Assembly: GCF_016907515.1 (NCBI RefSeq)
Contig: NZ_JAFBBY010000001.1
Location: forward strand, 4,030,001-4,094,000
Source: Nocardioides nitrophenolicus
GTDB lineage: Bacteria; Actinomycetota; Actinomycetes; Propionibacteriales; Nocardioidaceae
Direction: 5' to 3'
Length of the DNA stretch: 64,000 nucleotides
Shown: piece after piece, positions 19,794-30,550 of the stretch
How the letters are laid out: every line of letters starts with the position of its first letter
Position numbering within the stretch: position 1 is the stretch's first letter
Made by a program: the position numbers and the translations under genes
Notes under the pieces: model-generated
What the model saw: only the letters and a program-made list of their open reading frames with translations
Databases searched by the model: none
Told to the model about the DNA's origin: nothing

Positions 19794-19806
19794 TAGCGTG
19801 GAGCCC
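19794..19806 (+). promoter_or_regulatory. Leaderless -10 element of the first ABC exporter operon
   Basis: TAGCGT (19794-19799) followed by 7 nt and GTG 19807. It overlaps the upstream in-frame GTG at 19798, which argues that translation begins at 19807. Confidence 0.5.
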
Positions 19807-20706
19807 GTGATCGAGACCAGAGGCCTGACCCGCCGGTTCGGCGAGCGCACGGTCGTCGACGACGTGTCCTTCGACGTCCCGGCCGGGATGCTGACCGGCT
19901 TCGTCGGGGGCAATGGCGCCGGGAAGACCACGACGATGCGGATGGTCATGGGGCTGCTCGGCATCTCCGCGGGCGAGGTCCGCTGGCAGGGGCGGCCGAT
20001 CACGGCGGCCGACCGCCGCCGCTTCGGATACATGCCGGAGGAGCGCGGCCTCTATCCCAAGCAGCGGATCCTCGACCAGCTGGTCTACCTCGGCGAGCTG
20101 TCCGGACTGCCCAGCAGCCGGGCCCGCGCGTCCGCGACGGCGAGCCTGGAGCGGTTCGGCCTCGCCGACCGCGCCGGCGACCGGGTCGAGAAGCTCAGCC
20201 TCGGCAACCAGCAGCGGGTCCAGATCATCGCCGCGCTGCTCCACCAGCCCCAGGCGCTGATCCTCGACGAGCCGTTCTCCGGCCTCGACCCGACCGCGGT
20301 GGACTCGATGGTCGACCTGCTGCGCGAGGAGACGGGGCGCGGCGTGCCGGTGCTCTTCTCCAGCCACCAGCTCGACCTCGTCGAGCGACTCTGCGACCGC
20401 CTCGTCGTGCTGCGGGCCGGCGAGGTCGTCGCCCAGGGCGAGGTCGAGGAGCTACGGGCCCGTGGACCGGAGCGGCTCCGGGTGGTCACCGACCGCGACG
20501 CCGGCTGGATCCGCGACGTCGCGGGACTCCACGTGCTCGACGTCGACGGTGCCGAGGCGCTGGTCGAGCTGTCCGACCACGACGAGCGGGCGGCCGACGC
20601 CGTACGCCGGGCGATCCTGACCGCCGGCCTGGACCGCGGCGAGATCCGCGAGCTCGCGACGGTCCGCACCCCGCTCTCCGAGATCTACCGGGAGGTCACC
20701 GCATGA
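19807..20706 (+). CDS. ABC transporter ATP-binding protein (NatA-like)
   Basis: A 299-residue ATPase with Walker A GGNGAGKT, signature LSLGNQQRVQ, Walker B ALILDEPFSGLD and H-loop SSHQLDL. The extended C-terminal region with an RVVTDRDA-type fold is typical of ATPases that pair with ABC-2 permeases such as NatB. It starts the exporter operon; the permease begins in an ATGA overlap. GTG 19807 is preferred to GTG 19798 because the latter lies inside the -10 hexamer. The substrate is unknown. Confidence 0.9.
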   Translation: MIETRGLTRRFGERTVVDDVSFDVPAGMLTGFVGGNGAGKTTTMRMVMGLLGISAGEVRWQGRPITAADRRRFGYMPEERGLYPKQRILDQLVYLGELSGLPSSRARASATASLERFGLADRAGDRVEKLSLGNQQRVQIIAALLHQPQALILDEPFSGLDPTAVDSMVDLLREETGRGVPVLFSSHQLDLVERLCDRLVVLRAGEVVAQGEVEELRARGPERLRVVTDRDAGWIRDVAGLHVLDVDGAEALVELSDHDERAADAVRRAILTAGLDRGEIRELATVRTPLSEIYREVTA

Positions 20707-21893
20707 GCGACCCGATCGAGTCCCGACCGGCCGAGCGGCCCTGGCTGCTCGTGGCGCGCCGGGAGGTCGCGACCCGGCTCACCGACAAGTCCTTCCTCAT
20801 CGGCACCCTGGTCACCCTGGTGGTGGTGGTCGGCTTCCTCGGCTGGACGATCTGGTCCGAGGACCGCACCAAGACCGTCACGGTCGCGGCGACGGCCGCC
20901 GACGCGAGCGTCGCCCAGCTGCTCGAGCGCGAGGTCCCGAAGGTCGACGACGGGCTCGAGATCGAGCTGGTCGAGGTCGACTCCGACGCCGCCGGCGTGA
21001 CCGCCCTGGAGGACGAGGACGCGGACGTGCTGCTGCGGCCCGCGGACGACGGCTGGACCCTGGTCGGCCGCACGGAGGTGCCCGGTGACCTGACCACCGC
21101 GGCGGAGAGCGTGATCCGCGACGCCGCGCTGACGACGAACGCCGAGCGGGCCGGCACCTCGCTGGCCGAGCTGCGCCAGGGCGGCTCGGTCGACACCGCG
21201 CTGCTCGAGGGCGACGCCGAGCGCCAGGACTTCGCCCAGGGGATGGGCTTCCTGCTGGCCTTCCTCTTCTACTTCGCCGCGGTCAGCTTCGGCTACACCC
21301 TGGCCGGCAGCGTGGTCGAGGAGAAGGCGAACCGCATCGTCGAGATCATCACGACCAAGATCCCGGTCCGGCAGCTCCTGGTCGGCAAGATCGCCGGCAA
21401 CACCCTGCTCGCGCTCGGCCAGACCGCGCTGATCGTCGCGGTCGGCCTGGTCGGGGTCTCCTTCACCGAGTACTCCTCGTACCTGTCCGGCGTCAGCGCG
21501 GGCGTCGGCTGGTTCGCCGCGTTCTTCCTCATCGGCTTCCTGTTCATCGCCTGCTGGTGGGCGGTGGCCGGAGCGCTCGCCAGCCGGGCCGAGGACCTGC
21601 AGGCGACCGCGACCCCCCTGACCTTCGCGATGATGGCCGTGTTCTTCGGGGCCTTCCTGTTCGAGGGGACCGTGCAGACCGTCGCGTCCTACGTGCCGCC
21701 GTTCTCGGTCGTGCTGATGCCGATCCGGGTGCTCGAGGGCGATGCCGCCGCGTGGGAGCCGCTCCTGGCGATCGCGCTCCTCCTCGCGGCGATGGCGGCG
21801 ACGGTGGTCCTCGCGGAGCGGATCTACCGCCGGGCCCTGCTGCAGACCCAGGGGCGCGTGACGCTCAAGCAGGCCTGGACCGCGGCCGACTGA
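20703..21893 (+). CDS. ABC-2 type transporter permease (NatB-like)
   Basis: A 396-residue permease. An N-terminal membrane segment (LIGTLVTLVVVVGFLGWTIW) is followed by a large extracellular domain of about 140 residues and a cluster of five hydrophobic segments. The motif VVEEKANRIVEIITTKIPVRQLLVGKI belongs to the NatB/YhaP group of sodium or antimicrobial exporters. Start ATG overlaps the ATPase stop by 4 nt. Its position after the two-component system suggests induction by membrane-active compounds. Confidence 0.9.
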   Translation: MSDPIESRPAERPWLLVARREVATRLTDKSFLIGTLVTLVVVVGFLGWTIWSEDRTKTVTVAATAADASVAQLLEREVPKVDDGLEIELVEVDSDAAGVTALEDEDADVLLRPADDGWTLVGRTEVPGDLTTAAESVIRDAALTTNAERAGTSLAELRQGGSVDTALLEGDAERQDFAQGMGFLLAFLFYFAAVSFGYTLAGSVVEEKANRIVEIITTKIPVRQLLVGKIAGNTLLALGQTALIVAVGLVGVSFTEYSSYLSGVSAGVGWFAAFFLIGFLFIACWWAVAGALASRAEDLQATATPLTFAMMAVFFGAFLFEGTVQTVASYVPPFSVVLMPIRVLEGDAAAWEPLLAIALLLAAMAATVVLAERIYRRALLQTQGRVTLKQAWTAAD

Positions 21894-21934
21894 CCGGCGC
21901 CCCACGCCGGTCCCCTCTCTGGAAGGTGACAGAC

Positions 21935-22834
21935 ATGACAGCCCCCACGTTGGCGATCGACGGGCTCACCAAGCAGTTCGGCGCGATGCGCGCGGTCGAC
22001 GACCTCAGCTTCACCGTGCGCCCCGGAGCCGTCACCGGCTTCCTGGGCCCGAACGGAGCCGGGAAGACGACCACCCTGCGGATGCTGCTCGGCCTGACCC
22101 GGCCGAGCGCGGGCCGGGCGCTGGTCGGCGACCGGGAGTACGCCGCGCACCCACGGCCCGGTCGGGTCGTCGGCGCCGCGCTCGAGGCGTCCAGCTTCCA
22201 CCCCGGGCGCACCGGGCTGGCCCACCTGGAGGTGTTCGCGCCGCAGGTCGGCGTCTCCCGCGCCCGGTGCCGTCAGGTGCTCGAGGCGGTCGGTCTCGAC
22301 CACGCCGCCACGCAGCGGGTCGGACGCTACTCGCTCGGCATGCGGCAGCGGCTCGGCCTCGCGACCGCACTGCTCGCCGACCCGCCGGTGATCGTCCTCG
22401 ACGAGCCGACCAACGGACTCGACCCCGAGGGCATCGTGTGGATCCGGCAGCTGCTGCGCCGCTTCGCCGGCGAGGGCCGCACCGTGCTCGTCTCCAGCCA
22501 CCTGCTCCGCGAGGTCGAGGCCAGCGTCGACGAGGTGGTGGTCATCGCCCAGGGTCGGCTGCGGCACGCCTCCTCGCTGGCCGAGCTGCGCACCCGGGCC
22601 ACCCCGGCGGCGTACGTCGTCGCGCCGCGGGCCGACGCGGTGCGGGCCCTGGCGCACGAGCGCGGCTGGACCGCGACGGCCGACGGCGACGGCCTCGTCG
22701 TCGACGGCGCGACCGCGGCCGAGGTCGGCGCGGCCGCGCACGCCGCGGGGCTCGAGCTCCACGAGCTGGTCCGGCGCGACGTCGACCTGGAGGCGCTCTT
22801 CTTCGAGCTCACCCGGCCGGAGGCGGACCGATGA
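21935..22834 (+). CDS. ABC transporter ATP-binding protein (BcrA-like)
   Basis: A 299-residue ATPase with Walker A GPNGAGKT, signature YSLGMRQRLGLA, Walker B VIVLDEPTNGLD and a SSHLL H-loop. The YSLGMRQRL form of the signature is characteristic of the bacitracin/lantibiotic exporter ATPases (BcrA group). GGAAGGTG precedes ATG 21935, 41 bp after the previous permease. The next permease begins in an ATGA overlap, so this is the second ATPase-permease pair of the cluster. Confidence 0.92.
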   Translation: MTAPTLAIDGLTKQFGAMRAVDDLSFTVRPGAVTGFLGPNGAGKTTTLRMLLGLTRPSAGRALVGDREYAAHPRPGRVVGAALEASSFHPGRTGLAHLEVFAPQVGVSRARCRQVLEAVGLDHAATQRVGRYSLGMRQRLGLATALLADPPVIVLDEPTNGLDPEGIVWIRQLLRRFAGEGRTVLVSSHLLREVEASVDEVVVIAQGRLRHASSLAELRTRATPAAYVVAPRADAVRALAHERGWTATADGDGLVVDGATAAEVGAAAHAAGLELHELVRRDVDLEALFFELTRPEADR

Positions 22835-23622
22835 GGGCGGCGCTGCTGGCGGAGTACCGCAAGCTGGTCACCACCCGGATCTGGTGGCTGCTCCTCGTCG
22901 TCATGGTCTGCTATCTCGCCTTCGTGGCGGCCGCCGTGTCCTCGACCTTCGTGTTCGTGCCCGACGGCGCCGAGCCGCCGCTCGCGGGCGTGGACGCCGC
23001 GCGTGCTACGTACTCCCTGGTCAACGGCGTCGGTTACGTCTTCCCGCTGGTCATCGGCAGTCTCGCCATGACCACCGAGTTCCGGCACCGCACCATCACC
23101 CAGAGCCTGCTCGTCGAGCCGGACCGCACCCGGTTCCTGCTCGCCAAGCTGCTGTCCGTGCTGCCGATCGGACTGGTCGCCGGCGTGGTCGGCCAGCTGG
23201 CGACCGTCGCCGGAGGCGCTCCACTGCTCGCGATCAAGGGCGACGGCTCGTTCCTCGGCGACGGCGAGGTGGTCACCGGGCTGCTGCTCGGCGTGGTCGT
23301 GGTCGCGCTGTGGGCGGTGATCGGGGTCGCGTTCGGCAGCATCCTGTCCAACCAGGTCGCCGCGATCGTGGTGATCCTCGCGTTCACCCAGTTCGTCGAG
23401 CCGATCGTCCGGATCGGGCTGGGCCAGGTCGACGCGCTCGCCGGAGCCGCGGCGTACCTGCCCGGCGGTGCCGCGGACTCGCTGATCGGCGCGTCCTTCC
23501 TCGGCAGCGCGGGCGCCGTCGACCTGCTGCCGCGGTGGGCGGCGGTGCTGGTGCTCGTGGGGTACGCCGCCGTCTTCGCCGTGATCGGGAGGCTGACCAC
23601 GCTTCGTCGCGACATCGGCTGA
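22831..23622 (+). CDS. ABC-2 type transporter permease
   Basis: A 263-residue membrane protein with six predicted hydrophobic segments, starting MRAALLAEYRKLVTTRIWW as in many BcrB-like permeases. It contains MTTEFRHRTITQSLL, a conserved feature of these permeases before the third segment. It is the partner of the preceding ATPase by ATGA overlap. It is the last gene of the exporter cluster; a new promoter-like TACGCT follows at 23642. Confidence 0.88.
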   Translation: MRAALLAEYRKLVTTRIWWLLLVVMVCYLAFVAAAVSSTFVFVPDGAEPPLAGVDAARATYSLVNGVGYVFPLVIGSLAMTTEFRHRTITQSLLVEPDRTRFLLAKLLSVLPIGLVAGVVGQLATVAGGAPLLAIKGDGSFLGDGEVVTGLLLGVVVVALWAVIGVAFGSILSNQVAAIVVILAFTQFVEPIVRIGLGQVDALAGAAAYLPGGAADSLIGASFLGSAGAVDLLPRWAAVLVLVGYAAVFAVIGRLTTLRRDIG

Positions 23623-23678
23623 CCGCAGGGCCCTCCGCGACTACGCTGGGCAGGTCTCGGCTGATCGTGGGGGGTGCC

Positions 23679-25856
23679 ATGACGAGACTGCGAGCGCTGG
23701 CTCTGGCGACCGGAGGTGTGCTGGCCGGCAGCCTGCTGGCCGTCGTGGGGACGGCGGTGCCCGCACGGGCCGCCGCCGACCCGTGCGCGGGCGCGGTGCC
23801 CGGCGGGCTCACCCGCTTCGAGTGGGACGGCGAGGCCACGGACGACGCCTGGTCCACCCCGAAGAACTGGAAGGGCGACGTCGCTCCGGGCACCGTCGAA
23901 GCGGCGATCGTGTGCTTCCCCGACCTGGGCCGGCACTACGACGTCGACGCGACGGCGGTCTACGTCCACGTCCAGGCGCTCGGCGCGGCCGGTGACGTCA
24001 CCATCACGGCGACCGACTCCCGGCTGCTGGTCTACGGCGGCGCGTCCCGCGACATCGTCTCCACCATCGGCTCCGACGCCGAGCTGGACCTGCGCGCGAG
24101 CTACTTCGGCGGGACCGGCGTGGTCGAGCTCGCCGGTCGCCTCGGCTGGGGTACGGCCGGCTTCGGGACGGTCAGCCTCGACAACGACATCTGCGACGTC
24201 CAGGGACTCGACCTGGACAGCTGCGGACACGCCACCGCCCCGCTGCCCACCCACGGCAGGCTGCGGGTCCTCGACGGTGGCGTCGTCACGGTCGCCGGAC
24301 GGGGCGTGAACCTCGCCGACGGGTACGCCCTCGATGTGGCCTCCGGCGGCCGGCTGCTGCTCACCGGTGCGGGCTACGTCGCCGCCGACCGCGACACCGC
24401 GATCACCGTCGAGCCCGGCGGCATCCTCGAGCTGGCCGGGGACGCGAGCGTGTTCGAGGGCGAGGACAACGACCAGCCCGACCTGGCCCGGCTCACCAAC
24501 GACGGCACCGTCCTCAAGTCGGCCGGAGGCGGCGCCAGCGCCCTCAACGTCACGTACGCCGGTACCGGGCGGGTCGACGTACGCACCGGTGGGCTGAGCA
24601 TCTCCGGCACCGCCCCGATCACCGCCGACCTGCGCGCCGGCGCCCGGCTCGGCACGGCCTCCTGCGGCGACGCGGGCCCGGCGAGCGACGCGGCGCGCCC
24701 CTGTCTGCCCACGACCAGCGCGACCGACCGCCAGATCGCGGTGCTCGCGCCGCGGCAGGCGACCACGGGCGTCGTGCTCCAGGAGGGGGCGACCCTGACC
24801 CAGGCCGGCGACCTCCAGCCGGCCGTCAGCATCAGCGCCCCGGCGGTGCCGAGCACGCTCTACCTGGAGCTGCAGGACCCGCGCCCGGCCGCCGAGCTGG
24901 TGGTCTTCCGGTCGCGGCCCGGCCTCCAGCAGCGGATCCCGCTGTGCGGCGCCGGCGGCACCCTGCCGCCCCGGGTGAGCGCGTGCATCGTCGGGCGCCG
25001 CGGCGAGGGAGGCAGGTCCCAGCTCGAGGTGGTCACGACCGACCCGTCCGGCCTGTGGAGCCTGCGCCCGTCCGCGGTCGACTTCGTGCGGCTGGTCGAT
25101 CCGCTGGTCGGCGCGCGCGAGGGCTGCGCGGTCAGCCAGCCGGCGTACCCCTTCGTCGCGCGCGAGCAGATCCGGCTGCTGCGGCCCGGGGGCTACGCCC
25201 TGTACTTCTCCACGATCGAGAACGACCCTTCCGGCGGCGTGGCGGTGCACACCGGCGTCGGGGGACCGGGCCGCGCCGAGGTGCCGATCCCGGTGACCGC
25301 CAACGGCTGGGTGGCGGTGGTCGCCACCGGCGCCGACGGCCGGCCCGAGTCGACCGGGTCGTTCCGGGTGGTGGCCACGCCCGCGGTGACCTTCCGCAAG
25401 CGCAGCCGGGCCGCGATCGCGGGCCGGCCGTTCGTGATCGAGGGCCGGGTCAAGCCGAAGGGCAGGCGCGTCGTCGAGCTGTACGCCGTCCGGGTGACCG
25501 GCGCGAGCGGCGTCCTGGCGCCGACGCGGGAGCGGGTCCGCACCGACCGCAAGGGCCGGTTCCGGGTGGTGCACCGCCCGAAGCGGGCCGGGCGCTGGGT
25601 CTATGCCGTCCGGGTACGCGGCAAGGGCGCGCTCAGCACCGCCATGTCGCGGCAGGCCGTGCGGGTCAGCGTCCGCGCGCCCGCCCCGGCGCCCCCGCCG
25701 ACGGTGGTGCGGCACGTCCGCGCGGCCGAGACCACGACCACCACCGCGTCCGCCGACACCCCGCCGCCGGTCGACCCGCTGGACCTGATCGGCCCGTTCT
25801 ACCCGGGCCGGGTGCAGCGCGCCGCGCCCGCGTGCCGGTTCCAGGTCGCCCGGTGA
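23679..25856 (+). CDS. Large secreted protein of unknown function, beta-helix-like
   Basis: A 725-residue exported protein. The signal peptide is MTRLRALALATGG...AVPARAAA with cleavage after about residue 29. Residues 30-330 are rich in short beta-strand repeats (TITATDSRLLVYGG, LRVLDGGVVTVAGRG), suggesting a right-handed beta-helix. Residues about 560-650 resemble an Ig-like/bacterial adhesion fold (FVIEGRVKPKGRRVVELYA, TDRKGRFRVVHR), also seen in the GH16 protein at 35274. A Pro/Thr-rich stretch lies before the C-terminus; there is no sortase motif. It lies 4 bp before the kinase gene, so the two are likely co-expressed. I do not recognise a function. Confidence 0.75.
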   Translation: MTRLRALALATGGVLAGSLLAVVGTAVPARAAADPCAGAVPGGLTRFEWDGEATDDAWSTPKNWKGDVAPGTVEAAIVCFPDLGRHYDVDATAVYVHVQALGAAGDVTITATDSRLLVYGGASRDIVSTIGSDAELDLRASYFGGTGVVELAGRLGWGTAGFGTVSLDNDICDVQGLDLDSCGHATAPLPTHGRLRVLDGGVVTVAGRGVNLADGYALDVASGGRLLLTGAGYVAADRDTAITVEPGGILELAGDASVFEGEDNDQPDLARLTNDGTVLKSAGGGASALNVTYAGTGRVDVRTGGLSISGTAPITADLRAGARLGTASCGDAGPASDAARPCLPTTSATDRQIAVLAPRQATTGVVLQEGATLTQAGDLQPAVSISAPAVPSTLYLELQDPRPAAELVVFRSRPGLQQRIPLCGAGGTLPPRVSACIVGRRGEGGRSQLEVVTTDPSGLWSLRPSAVDFVRLVDPLVGAREGCAVSQPAYPFVAREQIRLLRPGGYALYFSTIENDPSGGVAVHTGVGGPGRAEVPIPVTANGWVAVVATGADGRPESTGSFRVVATPAVTFRKRSRAAIAGRPFVIEGRVKPKGRRVVELYAVRVTGASGVLAPTRERVRTDRKGRFRVVHRPKRAGRWVYAVRVRGKGALSTAMSRQAVRVSVRAPAPAPPPTVVRHVRAAETTTTTASADTPPPVDPLDLIGPFYPGRVQRAAPACRFQVAR

Positions 25857-25860
25857 GGCG

Positions 25861-27282
25861 GTGCTGATGTTCGGGGTCGTCGCCGAGCGCTACGAGCTGC
25901 TCGAGATCGTCGGCAGCGGCGGCATGGGCGTGGTCTACCGTGCCCGCGACCGGGTGCTGGGCCGCACGGTCGCGGTCAAGGTGATCCGCCAGGAGCTGGC
26001 CGACGAGGAGTTCGTGCGCCGCTTCGAGCGGGAGGCCGCGATCCTGGCCCGGGTGCGCTCGCCGCACATCGTGGTGGTCTTCGACTACGGCAGCAGCGCC
26101 GACCGGTTCTACCTGGTGACCGACTTCCACGCCGACGGCGACCTGGTCGGCTGGCTGGAGCGCAACGGCCCGATGCCGCCCCGTCTCGCCGTCGAGGTCG
26201 CCGCGGCGGTGGCCGAGGGCCTCGCCGACGCGCACGCGGCCGGCGTCGTCCACCGCGACGTCAAGCCCGGCAACGTGCTGCTCTGGCGGCGCGGCGAGCG
26301 GCTGCTCCCGGTGCTCGCCGACTTCGGCATCGCCACGGCCGACGACGGCGGGCTCACGGTCACCGGCGGCGTCCCGGGCAGCCCGCCGTTCATGGCGCCC
26401 GAGCGGCATCTCGGCCAGGCGGCGACGGCGGCCACCGACATCTACGCCCTCGGCTGCCTGCTCTACAACCTGCTCACCGGCCGGCCGCCGTACGACGGCA
26501 CCAGCTTCCAGGCGGCGAGCGCCCACATCAACGACCCGGTGCCGGCCCTCCCCGACGGGCTCGAACGGGTCGCCGGCCTCGACGAGATCGTCGCTCGCTG
26601 CATGGCGAAGGCCCCGGAGGACCGCTATCCCACCGCGACCGCGGCCGCCGAGGCGTTGCGGGCCTGGCTCGCGGCGGGGACGCCCCCGACCGCTCCGACC
26701 ACGGTGACCACCCCGCCGTCGCCCCCGCCGCCCGCGTCGCTCCCGCGGCGCCGGCTGGTGCCCGCCCTCCTCGCGATCGTCCTCGTCGTGGCCGCGGTGG
26801 GCGCCGGCGCGTGGTGGCTGCTCGGGCGCGACGAGCCGTCGACGGCGCGGCCCCGGGATCCGGGGACGACCAGCCCGCCGCCCGCCGTGCCGGCGCTGGA
26901 CCTGTCGGTCGTGCCCGGCGAGGCCTGCCGCTATCCCAAGACCGTCGACGGCACGACGCACGTCGTCGACTGCTCGTGGTTCGACGTCAGGGCCACCGGG
27001 CTGGCACCGGAGACCCCGGTCGAGGTCGAGGTGCGCCTGGCGATCGACGGGACCTACGCGAAGGGCGTGGCCCGGCTGGAGGACCTCACCTCCCCGGCGG
27101 GCGTGCTGGACGCCGGCCAGCACGTCGCGCCCACCGACTACGACGGGCTGTGTCCCGACCGGCGCTGCCCGGGCGGCTTCCCGCTCGCGGACGACGCGAC
27201 CCAGGCCCGGGTGACCGTCCGCGACGCGGACCGCGTCCTGGTCGAGCGGGAGTTCCTGCTCGCCGAGCTCAGATCTTCCTGA
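25861..27282 (+). CDS. Membrane Ser/Thr protein kinase
   Basis: A 473-residue Hanks-type kinase. The kinase domain (about 10-275) has the glycine loop [11 protein letters not shown], Lys40 (VAVKVI), catalytic loop HRDVKPGN and DFG in LADFGIAT. A Pro/Thr linker follows, then one membrane segment near 300-323, and an extracellular domain of about 140 residues with four Cys ([26 protein letters not shown]) that could form disulfides. It lacks the PASTA repeats of PknB, so it should sense something else. GTG 25861 is given; ATG 25867 is equally possible. The 3' end overlaps coaA by 14 bp. Confidence 0.92.
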   Translation: MLMFGVVAERYELLEIVGSGGMGVVYRARDRVLGRTVAVKVIRQELADEEFVRRFEREAAILARVRSPHIVVVFDYGSSADRFYLVTDFHADGDLVGWLERNGPMPPRLAVEVAAAVAEGLADAHAAGVVHRDVKPGNVLLWRRGERLLPVLADFGIATADDGGLTVTGGVPGSPPFMAPERHLGQAATAATDIYALGCLLYNLLTGRPPYDGTSFQAASAHINDPVPALPDGLERVAGLDEIVARCMAKAPEDRYPTATAAAEALRAWLAAGTPPTAPTTVTTPPSPPPPASLPRRRLVPALLAIVLVVAAVGAGAWWLLGRDEPSTARPRDPGTTSPPPAVPALDLSVVPGEACRYPKTVDGTTHVVDCSWFDVRATGLAPETPVEVEVRLAIDGTYAKGVARLEDLTSPAGVLDAGQHVAPTDYDGLCPDRRCPGGFPLADDATQARVTVRDADRVLVEREFLLAELRSS

Positions 27283-28264
27283 GCCGCACGTACTTCACCG
27301 CGTGGTTCGCGGCCTTGCGCAGCACCAGCGTCGCTCGCGACCGGGTCGGCAGCACGTTCGCGGTGAGGTTGGGGCCGTTGATCGAGTCCCAGATCCGGCG
27401 CGCCTCGTCGACGGCGGAGTCGTGGCTGAGGGCGGCGTACCGGGCGAAGTAGGAGTTGGGGTCGCGGAAGGCGGTCTCGCGCAGCCGCAGGAACCGGTCG
27501 ACGTACCACTCGCGGATGTGGTTGGTGTTGGCGTCGACGAAGATGGAGAAGTCGAAGAAGTCCGACAGGCCCAGGCCGGTGCGGCCGTCCTCGCGCACCC
27601 GGGCGGGCTGCAGCACGTTGAGGCCCTCGACGATGACGATGTCGGGCCGCTTCACGACCACCCTCTCGTCGGGGACGACGTCGTAGACGAGGTGGGAGTA
27701 GACCGGCGCCTCGACCTCGTCGATGCCGGACTTGATGTCGATGACGAACTTGAGCAGCTTGCGGCGGTCGTAGGACTCGGGGAAGCCCTTGCGCTGGAGC
27801 AGGCCGCGCGCCTCGAGCTCGGCGTTGGGGTAGAGGAAGCCGTCGGTGGTGACCAGCGCGACGTTGGGGTGCTCGGGCCACCGGGCCAGCATCTGCTGCA
27901 GCACGCGCGCGGCGGTCGACTTGCCGACCGCCACGGAGCCGGCGAGGCCGATCACGAACGGCGTGCGCGGGGGAGTGCGCCGGTGCAGGAACTGCTCCTG
28001 CTCGTGGTGCAGCCGGGTGGCGGCGTTGACCCGCAGTGACAGCAGCCGGGAGAGGGGCAGGTAGACGTCGCGGATCTCGTCGAGGTCCAGCGAGTCGCCC
28101 ATGCCCCGCAGCCGGACGACCTCCTCGCTGGTCAGCGGGCTGCCCTGCTGGCGCCACTCGTGGGCCAGGTTCGCCCAGGTCGCGCGGTCCAGCTCGACGT
28201 ACGGTGAGGCCTCCCGCGACGAGTCCTCGCCGTGGTGGGTGTCCGCCGGGGTTCCCGTCGTCAT
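27269..28264 (-). CDS. coaA: Type I pantothenate kinase
   Basis: A 331-residue kinase phosphorylating pantothenate in the first step of coenzyme A synthesis. It shows the P-loop [12 protein letters not shown], the pantothenate-binding [20 protein letters not shown] region, and IVEGLNVLQ. Length is usual for actinobacterial CoaA. It is transcribed toward the Ser/Thr kinase gene, and the stop codons overlap by 14 bp. It is divergent from glmS, only 74 bp away. Confidence 0.96.
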   Translation of the reverse strand: MTTGTPADTHHGEDSSREASPYVELDRATWANLAHEWRQQGSPLTSEEVVRLRGMGDSLDLDEIRDVYLPLSRLLSLRVNAATRLHHEQEQFLHRRTPPRTPFVIGLAGSVAVGKSTAARVLQQMLARWPEHPNVALVTTDGFLYPNAELEARGLLQRKGFPESYDRRKLLKFVIDIKSGIDEVEAPVYSHLVYDVVPDERVVVKRPDIVIVEGLNVLQPARVREDGRTGLGLSDFFDFSIFVDANTNHIREWYVDRFLRLRETAFRDPNSYFARYAALSHDSAVDEARRIWDSINGPNLTANVLPTRSRATLVLRKAANHAVKYVRLRKI

Positions 28265-28324
28265 GGCGCCGATTGTTCCAGCCGGTCGCGGAGACGGGTC
28301 CGGCGCGTCCCCGATCCGGACCCG

Positions 28325-28338
28325 TAGACTGGCCGATC
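28325..28338 (+). promoter_or_regulatory. Leaderless -10 element of glmS
   Basis: TAGACT (28325-28330) followed by 8 nt and ATG 28339. There is no Shine-Dalgarno sequence. It lies in the 74-bp divergent gap with coaA. Confidence 0.55.
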
Positions 28339-30183
<1,845 letters not shown>

Positions 30184-30196
30184 CCCGGGCGGGCTG

Positions 30197-30550
30197 ATGG
30201 CTGTCGTCGGCGTCGGCATCGACGTGTGCGAGATCGCTCGCTTCGAGGAGTCCTGCCGGCGCACGCCGGCGCTGGCGACCAAGCTGTTCACCGAGGCCGA
30301 GCGCGGCCTCCACATCCGCTCCCTGGCGGCCCGGTTCGCGGCCAAGGAGGCGCTCGCCAAGGCGCTCGGCGCGCCCCGCGGCATGTCCTGGCACGACGCC
30401 GAGGTGGTCTCGGAGGACTCCGGCCGGCCGCGCTTCGTCATCCGCGGCACCGTGCTCGCGGAGGCCGACGCGCTGGGCGTCCGCTCGGTCCACCTCTCGC
30501 TCACCCACGACGGCGGCATCGCCTCCGCCGTCGTCGTCCTGGAGTCCTGA
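30197..30550 (+). CDS. acpS: Holo-[acyl-carrier-protein] synthase
   Basis: A 117-residue phosphopantetheinyl transferase that loads carrier proteins. It has [14 protein letters not shown] near the N-terminus with the magnesium-binding Asp, and the conserved [14 protein letters not shown]. It is of the short AcpS type, serving fatty acid synthase; a separate Sfp-type enzyme often serves NRPS carriers such as the one at 6026. GGGCGGG precedes the ATG. The stop codon overlaps the nnr start by 1 nt (TGATG). Confidence 0.95.
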   Translation: MAVVGVGIDVCEIARFEESCRRTPALATKLFTEAERGLHIRSLAARFAAKEALAKALGAPRGMSWHDAEVVSEDSGRPRFVIRGTVLAEADALGVRSVHLSLTHDGGIASAVVVLES

